Below are positions 18,080 through 25,620 of a stretch of DNA of 64,000 bases, piece by piece; within the stretch, counting starts at the first letter, position 1; each line of letters opens with the position of its first letter. The stretch is taken from the NCBI RefSeq assembly GCF_000092785.1, contig NC_014225.1, positions 475,340 to 539,339 of the forward strand. The letters run 5' to 3'. The position numbers were made by a program, and so were the translations under genes. The notes under the pieces were generated by a model. It ran no database searches, was not told where the DNA came from, and was given only the letters and a program-made list of their open reading frames with translations. This DNA comes from Waddlia chondrophila WSU 86-1044 (GTDB taxonomy: Bacteria; Chlamydiota; Chlamydiia; Chlamydiales; Waddliaceae).

Positions 18080-18589
18080 ATGTCATTGAGCACAAGCATT
18101 AAGATGGAGAGCGGTTGGCAGATTCTGCCTGATTTGGTTGCCAATCTATTGGATGGGCGCGCTGAAAAGCAAAGGTTTAAGATGTATGAAAACGGGACCT
18201 ATCAAGGGACAATCCAGATCAGGCTTCTTAAAGAGGGGCAATTTAAACCAAGAGTTAGAACTTCTGGTTCATTGAATGTTGTGTACATGGCAGAGCCTGT
18301 TAAGGATTTTATCTTTTCCTCTCACCTTGCTCCTTTTTATCATCTGCATGATCGCGATACGGCTTGCTTGATCCATTCAATTTTTTTAAGCGTGATGAAA
18401 GGGATTGAGAAAGAAGAATTCTCTCTTTCGGATGATGCTCGAATCCAGTATCGATATGGAGGCGGAACGATCCGATTTTATAAGGTAAGCGAGTCGTTGA
18501 ATGAGGAGCAGATGGCAATAGTAAATGTTGCGAGCGATTTTTTTGGTTCGGTAAATGTTGGAGATCTATTTGGAAAAATCAAAATTTAA
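18080..18589 (+). CDS. Hypothetical protein
   Basis: A 169-residue soluble protein preceded by an excellent ribosome site (GGGAGGATAAGCAATG). It has no signal peptide, membrane segment or motif I recognise. The middle contains LAPFYHLHDRDTACLIHSIF and the end is hydrophobic (VNVASDFFGSVNVGDLFG). It stands alone between the barrel gene on the other strand and the acyl-CoA operon starting 48 bases downstream, and could be that operon's first cistron. No function is assigned. Confidence 0.6.
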   Translation: MSLSTSIKMESGWQILPDLVANLLDGRAEKQRFKMYENGTYQGTIQIRLLKEGQFKPRVRTSGSLNVVYMAEPVKDFIFSSHLAPFYHLHDRDTACLIHSIFLSVMKGIEKEEFSLSDDARIQYRYGGGTIRFYKVSESLNEEQMAIVNVASDFFGSVNVGDLFGKIKI

Positions 18590-18636
18590 TCTGTCTCCTT
18601 GTCAAATTTTCAATTTTCAAGTTTACTAACCAATAT

Positions 18637-20340
18637 GTGGATGGGTTTATGGACGAAGAAGAAAAAAAATTAGCGGAGGAGTTGCTTTTTTCCGAGAAGA
18701 AAAATCCAAGTTTTGCCAAGCAGCTGTTTTTAGGGAAGTTTGATCACTCGCTTGTGTTCCCTTATCCCTACCCTGAAAAATCGGAAGAGGAAGAAACTGC
18801 GAGATTTGTTGGCAAAGTCTCAGAATTTGCCAGTGTTCATCTTAATGCTGCTGAAATCGATCGCCAAGCGCAAATTCCTGATGAGGTGTTGAAAGGGCTG
18901 GCAGACATGGGTGTGCTTGGAATGACTGTGCCGAAGGAGTATGCTGGTTTAGGCATGTCTCAACGCGCTTACTGCAAGGTAACCGATCGGATTGCCCGGC
19001 AATGTGGATCGACTGCGCTGTTTATCAATGTCCATCAAAGCATCGGGCTTAAAGCTCTTCTTCTTTTCGGAACAGAGGAGCAGAAAGAAAAATGGCTTCC
19101 TGATTTGGCAAAAGGGAAGAAGTATGCGGCATTTTCACTGACGGAGCCAAATGCAGGATCGGATGCTAATGGTGTGGAGACGAAGGCAGTTTATGACCCT
19201 GAAAAAAAAGTTTATCGTATCAATGGTTTGAAACAGTGGACAACCAATGGAAGCATTGCCGATATTTTGACGGTCATGGCAAAAACCGAGGTGGAGACCA
19301 AGGAGGGAGTTCAAGAGCGTGTCACAGCATTTTTGGTAACTCCGGACATGCCGGGGTTTATTGTTCGTGATAAGGCATTGGACAAGTTGGGAACGCGAGG
19401 GGCATGGACTGCGAACTTAGCATTCAATCATCTCGAAGTTCCGGAGGAAAATATCCTAGGCCCTCTAGGAGGCGGCCTCAAGGTGTGTTTAACATTGTTG
19501 GATTATGGCCGCACAACATTTGGTGCGATGTGTACGGGAGCGGCTCGAGAGCTGGTGCAGCTAGGTGTTAAACACGCCAGGGAGCGGTATCAATTTAAGC
19601 GTCCGTTGGCTTCATTTTCCTTGGTAAAAAAGAAAATTGCCAAGATCTGTTCTCTTCTTTATGCGATGGATGCCTCGACGTATCTTACTGCCGGTTTGAT
19701 TGATAGCGGGGTAGAAGATATTATGCTTGAATCAGCCATTCTCAAAGTGTTTACGAGCGATGCGCTTTGGGAAATTATCTATGAAGTGATGCAGATTTTG
19801 GGAGGCCGTTCATTTTTTACCGACCAGCCTTATGAGAGGATGATGCGCGATGCTCGTTTGAACATGATCGGCGAAGGTTCCAACGAGGTGTTGCGAGCGT
19901 TCATCGGCGCCGTTGGCATGCGCGGTTTAGGAGTCGAGCTTCAAAAAGGAGTGTTTTCCAATGCAGGAAAATTGTTTAGCCGGCTGTTTTTGCCTGCGAT
20001 TCCTGTTAGATCGCAGCGGCTGAGTAAAGAAGCGAAAGAGTTGGCGGCGGTTCTTCGAAAATTGCATTGGTATTCTGCGGGCCTTCTTGCAAAGCACGGT
20101 GAGGACATTGTCGAGTGTCAGCTGCAGTTAAACAGGATCGCTTCCATTGCGATGTCGGTGTATACCATGAGTGCTGTTTTAAGCAAGCTTGATACCGATA
20201 AACCATCGGGCAGAGACTTGTCCGTAGGGATCTATTTTATTCGAAGCCAGCTTGCCCTGTGCCGTCGATGGTTCAAAGGGATTGGATCAAATGATGATGA
20301 AGCAAGTGTTAAGTTGGCTGACGCGATCACAGGGATTTAG
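18637..20340 (+). CDS. Acyl-CoA dehydrogenase (VLCAD/ACAD9-like, long form)
   Basis: FAD enzyme oxidising acyl-CoA to 2-enoyl-CoA, passing electrons to ETF. The 567 residues align with the very-long-chain/ACAD9 type: an N-terminal KQLFLGKFDH segment, HQSIGLKALLLFGTEEQKEKW, the FAD loop AFSLTEPNAGSDA, LQ-type ILGGRSFFTDQPYERMMRD, and catalytic Glu413 in IGEGSNEVLRAFIG. A C-terminal helical extension of about 140 residues matches that subgroup. The frame can start at GTG 18637 or ATG 18649; neither has a strong ribosome site. It opens a run of closely packed or overlapping acyl-CoA genes. The neighbours suggest a branched-chain or terpenoid acyl-CoA substrate although the sequence type suggests long chains. 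Confidence 0.92.
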   Translation: MDGFMDEEEKKLAEELLFSEKKNPSFAKQLFLGKFDHSLVFPYPYPEKSEEEETARFVGKVSEFASVHLNAAEIDRQAQIPDEVLKGLADMGVLGMTVPKEYAGLGMSQRAYCKVTDRIARQCGSTALFINVHQSIGLKALLLFGTEEQKEKWLPDLAKGKKYAAFSLTEPNAGSDANGVETKAVYDPEKKVYRINGLKQWTTNGSIADILTVMAKTEVETKEGVQERVTAFLVTPDMPGFIVRDKALDKLGTRGAWTANLAFNHLEVPEENILGPLGGGLKVCLTLLDYGRTTFGAMCTGAARELVQLGVKHARERYQFKRPLASFSLVKKKIAKICSLLYAMDASTYLTAGLIDSGVEDIMLESAILKVFTSDALWEIIYEVMQILGGRSFFTDQPYERMMRDARLNMIGEGSNEVLRAFIGAVGMRGLGVELQKGVFSNAGKLFSRLFLPAIPVRSQRLSKEAKELAAVLRKLHWYSAGLLAKHGEDIVECQLQLNRIASIAMSVYTMSAVLSKLDTDKPSGRDLSVGIYFIRSQLALCRRWFKGIGSNDDEASVKLADAITGI

Positions 20341-21897
20341 ATGACTTTGCTCCGGTTGACAGAAGAGTTGCAAGCCGAAGAACAGAGGCTTAGGCAAGGA
20401 GGCGGGGAGAAAGGGCGCGAAAGGCAGCGCAAGTATGGACGGCTGACTGTGCGCGAGAGACTGGAAAAGTTGCTGGATGATGCGGCTCATTTTCAGGAAT
20501 TGCAATTATGGGCTGCTTACGGAATGTATACTGAATGGGGCGGGGCTCCATCTGCAGGTGTTGTGGCAGGTATCGGCAAGGTTTGCGGCAGAGACTTTAT
20601 GGTTATCGCCAACGATGCAACGGTGAAAGCAGGGGCAATGTTCCCTCAATCAGTGAAAAAGATTCTGCGTGCGCAGCGGATCGCTTTTGAATGCCGGCTG
20701 CCGATCATTTATCTGGTGGATTCGGCGGGCGTGTTTTTGCCGATGCAGGATGAAATTTTTCCAGATGAGGATGACTTTGGACGAATTTTCCGCAATAACT
20801 CCATCATCTCAGCTGCCGGGATTCCGCAATACGCAGCGATTATGGGCAACTGCATCGCTGGAGGGGGGTATCTCCCTGTATTATGCGATAAACTCTTGAT
20901 GACCAAAGGGAGTAGTTTGAATTTGGCAGGACCTGCTCTTGTAAAGGCGGCGATTGGCCACGAAGTGGATCCCGAAGCGCTTGGCGGAGCTGAAATGCAC
21001 GCATCGATCAGCGGCACTGTGGATTTTTTGGAAGAGAACGACGATTCATGCTTGGAGCGTTTGCGTGCGTTGGCTGATTTACTGCCGATGGATGAATCCG
21101 TGAAAAGCAGCTATCAGACAGAAATGCCGCCGGATCATCTTTACGATTTGATGGATGCAGCTTATGATGCCCGCGATCTTTTGGCCTGTATTGTCGATAA
21201 GGAATCGATCCTGGAATATAAGGCCGATTATGGCAAGCCTCTTGTGACAGCCTTTGCAAAAATTGACGGGCATCCAGTGGGAGTGATCGCTAACCAACGG
21301 CACCAGACGAAGACAGGAAGAGGAGAGGTAGAGATTGGCGGGGTGATTTATGCCGATAGTGCGGACAAGGCGGCTCGTTTTGTGATGGATTGCAATCAAA
21401 CCAAGATTCCCCTCATCTTTTTTCAGGATGTCATGGGATTTATGGTCGGAGAAGCTGCCGAGCAAGCGGGGATCATCCGATCAGGAGCTAAGCTTGTTAA
21501 TGCTGTGAGCAATTCGATCGTGCCGAAAATTACTGTAGTGGTGGGAAATTCATTTGGAGCAGGGAATTATGCCTTATGCGGCAAAGCGTATGATCCCAAC
21601 TTTCTTTTTGCTTGGCCAAATGCCAAATATGCTGTGATGGGAGCCGATCAGGCGGCCGGGACTTTGCTGAGCATTCGCGCTAAACAAGCGGAAAAGGAAG
21701 AAAACACGGACGTATTCCAAAAAATTCGCGAATCGTATGCGCAGCAGATGGATATTCGCTATGGAGCAGCAAGAGGATGGATCGATGCAATCATAGCTCC
21801 CCATGAGACGCGTAAAGTGTTAACCAATTGCTTGCGGTTTGTCAAGCGAGCGCCCCTGTCTGAAAAAACGTTTCACACCGGAGTGATGCAGGTATGA
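20341..21897 (+). CDS. Acyl-CoA carboxylase, carboxyltransferase (beta) subunit
   Basis: The 518 residues form two crotonase-like halves of a biotin-dependent carboxyltransferase (propionyl-, methylcrotonyl- or geranyl-CoA carboxylase beta type). Readable signatures include YLVDSAGVFLPMQDEIFPDEDDFGRIF (about 121-147), ISAAGIPQYAAIMGNCIAGGGYLP, and in the second half GVIANQRHQTKTGRGEVEIGG and FGAGNYALCGKAYDPNFLFAWPNAKYAVMGADQAAG. The DSAGVFLPMQ and DEDDFGRIF stretches are typical of methylcrotonyl-/geranyl-CoA enzymes. It abuts the dehydrogenase stop. No biotin carboxylase partner is intact nearby; the following gap has a possible biotinyl-domain relic, so the partner must be elsewhere or the complex is lost. 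Confidence 0.9.
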   Translation: MTLLRLTEELQAEEQRLRQGGGEKGRERQRKYGRLTVRERLEKLLDDAAHFQELQLWAAYGMYTEWGGAPSAGVVAGIGKVCGRDFMVIANDATVKAGAMFPQSVKKILRAQRIAFECRLPIIYLVDSAGVFLPMQDEIFPDEDDFGRIFRNNSIISAAGIPQYAAIMGNCIAGGGYLPVLCDKLLMTKGSSLNLAGPALVKAAIGHEVDPEALGGAEMHASISGTVDFLEENDDSCLERLRALADLLPMDESVKSSYQTEMPPDHLYDLMDAAYDARDLLACIVDKESILEYKADYGKPLVTAFAKIDGHPVGVIANQRHQTKTGRGEVEIGGVIYADSADKAARFVMDCNQTKIPLIFFQDVMGFMVGEAAEQAGIIRSGAKLVNAVSNSIVPKITVVVGNSFGAGNYALCGKAYDPNFLFAWPNAKYAVMGADQAAGTLLSIRAKQAEKEENTDVFQKIRESYAQQMDIRYGAARGWIDAIIAPHETRKVLTNCLRFVKRAPLSEKTFHTGVMQV

Positions 21898-22057
21898 TTA
21901 ACCTGTATTTCTCACAAGATCTCGGTGAAGGTGGGCAAGATGTTTGGTCGGATTTGCTTTCAAGTACCCGAGAACATTGTCAGATGACCAAGGCGAGGGT
22001 ATTTGAAAGCAAAGATGGCCGGGCAGATTGTCCAGATTCACCAAGAGGTTATGAGAA
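21898..22057 (+). pseudogene. Possible frameshifted remnant of a biotin carboxylase/biotinyl (BCCP) subunit
   Basis: This 160-base gap separates genes that otherwise overlap or abut. No intact gene fits: ATG 21894 opens a frame of 59 codons with no recognisable product. In another frame the segment 21997-22054 reads RGYLKAKMAGQIVQIHQEV, which resembles the N-terminal strand of a biotinyl domain (ApMpGtIvki.vkeG pattern), followed by a stop. In methylcrotonyl/geranyl-CoA operons the biotin-carrying alpha subunit is a usual neighbour of the carboxyltransferase, so this may be what is left after a large deletion. The match is short and by eye. Confidence 0.35.
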
Positions 22058-23398
22058 ATGCGGGTTAAGATAGGAAATGCTCAAGGGTTTTGGGGTGATC
22101 AAGCAGGTGCGGCGGCGCGCCTGCTTGCGCTTCAGCCCGATCTTGACTATCTCACGATGGATTACCTTGCCGAGGTCTCCCTTTCCCTTTTGGCAATACA
22201 GAAGGAGCGTATCCCTTCTCTGGGGTATGCCAGAGATTTTATCGAAGAATTGCGCGGATTGATCCCGCACTGGGAGAAAGGTTCGCACGTTAAAGTGGTG
22301 GTGAATGCCGGAGGATTGAATCCTATAGCTTGCGCGCGATCTTGCGCTGAGATGTTAAAGAACAGTAAGAAAATAGCGGTTGTGATCGGAGATGATGTAC
22401 TCGAGATCATCGCTCGAGGGGGAGAGTATCTCAATTTAGATACCGGAGAAGAGGTGGAAAGCGTTCGGCCTCTTCTCGTTTCAGCAAATGCTTATGTTGG
22501 GGCAGCTGCAATCGCGGAAGCATTGAATCGGGGAGCAGATATTGTGATTACCGGAAGGGTTGCAGATCCGAGTTTAGTTGTAGCTTGCTGCATTTCGCAT
22601 TTTAACTGGAAGCTTGATGCGTATGATCAGCTTGCACAAGCGACCGTTGCGGGGCATTTGATTGAGTGTGGAACACAGGTGACCGGCGGGATTTCCACGC
22701 ATTGGCTTGACATTGAAAATAGGGAAAATTTGGGTTTCCCTATCGTAGAAGTGGAGGCCAACGGGACATTTGTCGTGACGAAACCGGAAGGAACCGGTGG
22801 TGTTGTCAATGAACAGACAGTTAAAGAACAGCTTCTTTATGAGATTGGAGATCCCGATCGCTATCTCAGCCCGGATGTAGAGGTCTCTTTTTTAGAGCTG
22901 TCTTTGGAGGAAAGAGGCGAAAACAGGATACAAGTGAGCGGAGCTATTGGAAGATCGCCTCCGAGTACTTATAAGGTGAGTGCGACATTTCGCGATGGGT
23001 TTGCAGCGGAAGGGATGGTGGCTCTTTTCGGCACTTATCTAAGGGAAAAGGCTTCTCTTTGCGGACAAATGGTTTTTGAAAGGGTGAAGCAGGCGGGGTT
23101 TGTTTTGGAAAGCACGCATGTTGAATGCATAGGCTTAGGAGACGTCGTCAAGGGCGTGATGCAGCCTATTGATGATCGGAATCTTCGCGAAGGGATGCTG
23201 CGTATCGGTGCCAAGGACAGTAGAAGAGAGGCGATCGACTGCTTTGCAAAAGCGATCGCTCCTTTGGTTACGAGCGGTCCGCAAGGGGTTACAGGCTATT
23301 TCCATGCACGGCCGAAAACGCGTCAAGTATTTGGTTTCTGGCCCTGTCTGATTCCCGTGGATCTTGTGCATTTATCCGTTGAGTGGGTGGAGGCTTAA
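22058..23398 (+). CDS. atuA: Acyclic terpene utilization AtuA family protein (DUF1446)
   Basis: A 446-residue protein of the AtuA/DUF1446 family, needed for growth on acyclic terpenes (citronellol/geranyl-CoA route) in Pseudomonas and found in many acyl-CoA degradation operons; its biochemical reaction is not settled. The family start VKIGNAQGFWGDQAGAAARLL, the segment NAGGLNPIACA, RGADIVITGRVADPSLV, and GGISTHWLDIENRENLGFPIVEV are all characteristic. The ATG follows AGAGGTTATGAGAA. It is followed directly (GTG at 23399) by the small AtuA C-terminal-like gene, which is fused to AtuA in some genomes. Confidence 0.9.
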   Translation: MRVKIGNAQGFWGDQAGAAARLLALQPDLDYLTMDYLAEVSLSLLAIQKERIPSLGYARDFIEELRGLIPHWEKGSHVKVVVNAGGLNPIACARSCAEMLKNSKKIAVVIGDDVLEIIARGGEYLNLDTGEEVESVRPLLVSANAYVGAAAIAEALNRGADIVITGRVADPSLVVACCISHFNWKLDAYDQLAQATVAGHLIECGTQVTGGISTHWLDIENRENLGFPIVEVEANGTFVVTKPEGTGGVVNEQTVKEQLLYEIGDPDRYLSPDVEVSFLELSLEERGENRIQVSGAIGRSPPSTYKVSATFRDGFAAEGMVALFGTYLREKASLCGQMVFERVKQAGFVLESTHVECIGLGDVVKGVMQPIDDRNLREGMLRIGAKDSRREAIDCFAKAIAPLVTSGPQGVTGYFHARPKTRQVFGFWPCLIPVDLVHLSVEWVEA

Positions 23399-23749
23399 GT
23401 GATCAAAGAAAAGGTGCGGCTTAGGGAAATCGCCTACGCAAGAAGCGGAGATAAAGGAAGGCATGCCAATGTTGGAGTCATTGCCTATACAGAAGATGGC
23501 TATAGATTTTTGGCGGAAAACCTGACAGAAGAGATCGTCCATGCCTTTTTTGAACAGATGGGTGTAGAAGAGACAGAGCGCTATTTGCTGCCAAATTTGG
23601 GAGCATTAAATTTTTTTCTCAAAGGGATTTTAGGAGAAGGAGGAAGCCGCTCGCTTAGGATTGATGCGCAAGGAAAAGCTCTTGGGCAGGCGTTGCTTGA
23701 ATTGGAACTCGTGGTTCCGGAGGATGTGTTATGTCGGTGCAGGTTGTAA
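23399..23749 (+). CDS. AtuA C-terminal domain-like protein
   Basis: A 116-residue protein beginning at GTG immediately after the AtuA stop, with GGTGGAGGC as ribosome site. The start VRLREIAYARSGDKGRHANVG is the signature of the small domain found fused to, or next to, AtuA proteins, and ELVVPEDVL closes it. It is expected to form one functional unit with AtuA; the reaction is unknown. It overlaps the enoyl-CoA hydratase gene by 19 bases. Confidence 0.85.
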   Translation: MIKEKVRLREIAYARSGDKGRHANVGVIAYTEDGYRFLAENLTEEIVHAFFEQMGVEETERYLLPNLGALNFFLKGILGEGGSRSLRIDAQGKALGQALLELELVVPEDVLCRCRL

Positions 23750-24492
23750 AAAACGATCATTATACAGTGATCCGGATGAACCGTCCGGAAAAGCGGAATG
23801 CCCTCTCTTGTGCATTGATGAAGGAGATGATCGCAGCTCTTGATGAGATCAGACAGGATTCCGATCAGCGCGCTGTTTTGTTCATTGGCGAAGGGCCTGT
23901 ATTTTGTTCAGGTCTTGATTTGCGGGAAATGTCAGACCTTAGCAAATCCAGGGATTCTGCTGATTGTTTAAGTCGGTTGCTCAGCATCATTTATTCTTTT
24001 CCGTTGACGACAGTCTGCGGTGTACATGGCGCTGCAGTTGCCGGAGGGGCTGCCATCATGTCTGCATGCGATCTCGTCTATGCGGAGGAGGGAGCAAAAA
24101 TCTGGTTTCCTGAAGTGCGAAAAGGAATCGTTGCCGGCTTCGTGAGTGCACTGCTCCAGAAGCAAATGCGGATGAGAGAAATGAAAGAGCTGTTGTTGCT
24201 AGGAGATCCAGTTTCGGCGCAGCGGGCTTGCGAAATGGGATTAGTCACACGTGTGATTCCCGATGGAAGCTTAGCGGATGAAACAAAGAAAGTTTTAGCT
24301 CAGATTTTGAAAGGAGCTCCTCAAACCATGCGTTTAAGTAAGGAATTGCTTGAAAAATTAGATTCTTCGCCTTTGGAGCATTCTTGGAAAGTCGCTGAGA
24401 GTTTTCATCTCCAGTCCCGGGCTTCCGAGGAGGCGCGTGAAGGCGCTTTGGCGTTTATTGAAAAGCGGGAACCGAAATGGTTAAAACAATGA
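23731..24492 (+). CDS. Enoyl-CoA hydratase/isomerase (crotonase family)
   Basis: A 253-residue crotonase-fold enzyme. The RPEKRNALSCALM start, the oxyanion-hole segment PVFCSGLDLREM, and VHGAAVAGGAAIMSACDLVYAEEGAKIWFPEVRKGIVAG are conserved. In the second catalytic region the residue pair is WFPEVRKG, retaining the Glu seen in many hydratases (methylglutaconyl-CoA or isohexenyl-glutaconyl-CoA type). Within this operon it would hydrate the carboxylated enoyl-CoA made by the carboxylase. It overlaps both neighbours (19 bases upstream, 16 downstream), indicating coupled translation. Confidence 0.9.
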   Translation: MSVQVVKNDHYTVIRMNRPEKRNALSCALMKEMIAALDEIRQDSDQRAVLFIGEGPVFCSGLDLREMSDLSKSRDSADCLSRLLSIIYSFPLTTVCGVHGAAVAGGAAIMSACDLVYAEEGAKIWFPEVRKGIVAGFVSALLQKQMRMREMKELLLLGDPVSAQRACEMGLVTRVIPDGSLADETKKVLAQILKGAPQTMRLSKELLEKLDSSPLEHSWKVAESFHLQSRASEEAREGALAFIEKREPKWLKQ

Positions 24493-25328
24493 AATTTTTT
24501 GCAATTGAAGGAAACCGTCAACATCTTGATGGAGGCGCGATGTTTGGCAACGCGCCTAAAGCGATGTGGGAGAAGTGGGTGTATCCTGACGATCTAAACC
24601 GCATTCCGCTTGCGACGCGCGCACTGTTGGTTCGCTTAGATGATGGCCGCAACGTCTTGTTTGAAGTTGGAGTTGGGGCATTTTTCGATCCCGAGCTAAA
24701 AAAGAGATTTGGGATCGAACCTGAAGAGGATCTCTTGCTCAAAAATCTCAATCAGAGCGGCGTGGGGGAGGCAGATATCGACATCGTTGTGCTTTCCCAT
24801 TTGCACTTTGATCATGCGGGAGGACTTCTGCCTGAATATGGAGACGATCCTCCAAAATTGAAATTTCCCAATGCTGTTTACTATGTGGGAGCAGAGCATT
24901 GGGAATATGCACAAAATCCGCATCCCCGCGAGCGCGCATCGTTTATTCCGCTTCTTCATGAGCTACTGCACGCATCCGATCGACTTGTTCTCATCGATAA
25001 ACCCGAGCATCCTGATTTGAATTTCGGAGTCACGTTCCGTTTTTCGGAAGGGCATACTCGAGGGATGATGCTTTCTCAGCTTGCTACCGATGATGGTCCT
25101 CTTATTTTTGTGACCGATCTTATCCCGGGAAACGCTTGGGTGCATTTGCCGTTGACGATGGGATATGATCGGTTTCCTGAGCTGAAAGTGGACGAAAAGC
25201 GGGAGCTTTACGAGTCTTTGTTGGAAAAGGGTGCGAGATTTTTCTACACTCACGACCCCAATATTGCCTGCGCTGCATTGAAGCAGAATGAAGAGGGGAG
25301 GTATTTTGGAGAGCCGGTGGAATTATAA
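24477..25328 (+). CDS. Metallo-beta-lactamase fold hydrolase
   Basis: A 283-residue MBL-fold protein with the zinc motif HLHFDHAGG (about 104-112), a downstream His in EHWEYAQNPHPRE, SEGHTRGMM (about 190-198), and VTDLIPG supplying the bridging Asp. This ligand order fits the lactonase/alkylsulfatase-like branch of MBL hydrolases. ATG 24489 (MKFFAIEG) is an alternative start. Being last in the acyl-CoA operon it may hydrolyse a CoA thioester or lactone intermediate, or be a quorum-quenching-type lactonase; the sequence does not decide. Confidence 0.85.
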   Translation: MVKTMKFFAIEGNRQHLDGGAMFGNAPKAMWEKWVYPDDLNRIPLATRALLVRLDDGRNVLFEVGVGAFFDPELKKRFGIEPEEDLLLKNLNQSGVGEADIDIVVLSHLHFDHAGGLLPEYGDDPPKLKFPNAVYYVGAEHWEYAQNPHPRERASFIPLLHELLHASDRLVLIDKPEHPDLNFGVTFRFSEGHTRGMMLSQLATDDGPLIFVTDLIPGNAWVHLPLTMGYDRFPELKVDEKRELYESLLEKGARFFYTHDPNIACAALKQNEEGRYFGEPVEL

Positions 25329-25339
25329 CGATTATGATA

Positions 25340-25504
25340 ATGAACCTATCCCGATATTCAAATTTGACATCTATTCCTTCTTTTTGGCTCTTTTTTTCGA
25401 CCGCTTCTTGTAAATCTTCACTAAGATTCACAGCGAAGCGGTCGAAGAAAATTTCTCAAAAAGAAAAAACATCTGCACAAATAGCAATATCGGGATAGGT
25501 TCAT
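25340..25504. repeat. 165-bp palindromic repeat element, copy 1
   Basis: The element is one large imperfect palindrome: ends TGAACCTATCCCGATATT (25341-25358) and its complement (25486-25503), inner arms CGACCGCTTC (25398-25407) and GAAGCGGTCG (25435-25444), and an apical AATCTT/AAGATT hairpin. It lies between the acyl-CoA operon and the Rhs gene. A diverged second copy lies at about 34960-35113 on the other side of the Rhs island. It contains no ORF of note. It resembles a MITE or a long REP-type element. Confidence 0.85.
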
Positions 25505-25620
25505 GAGTCTTCAAATAGCATCCTGCGCCCATTTTTCCGTGGAGAATTATCCATAAATAATTCTTATCAATAAATTGTCGAGTCGATTAGGATCCATGTC
25601 CATAAAAAATGGAGTTGTCG

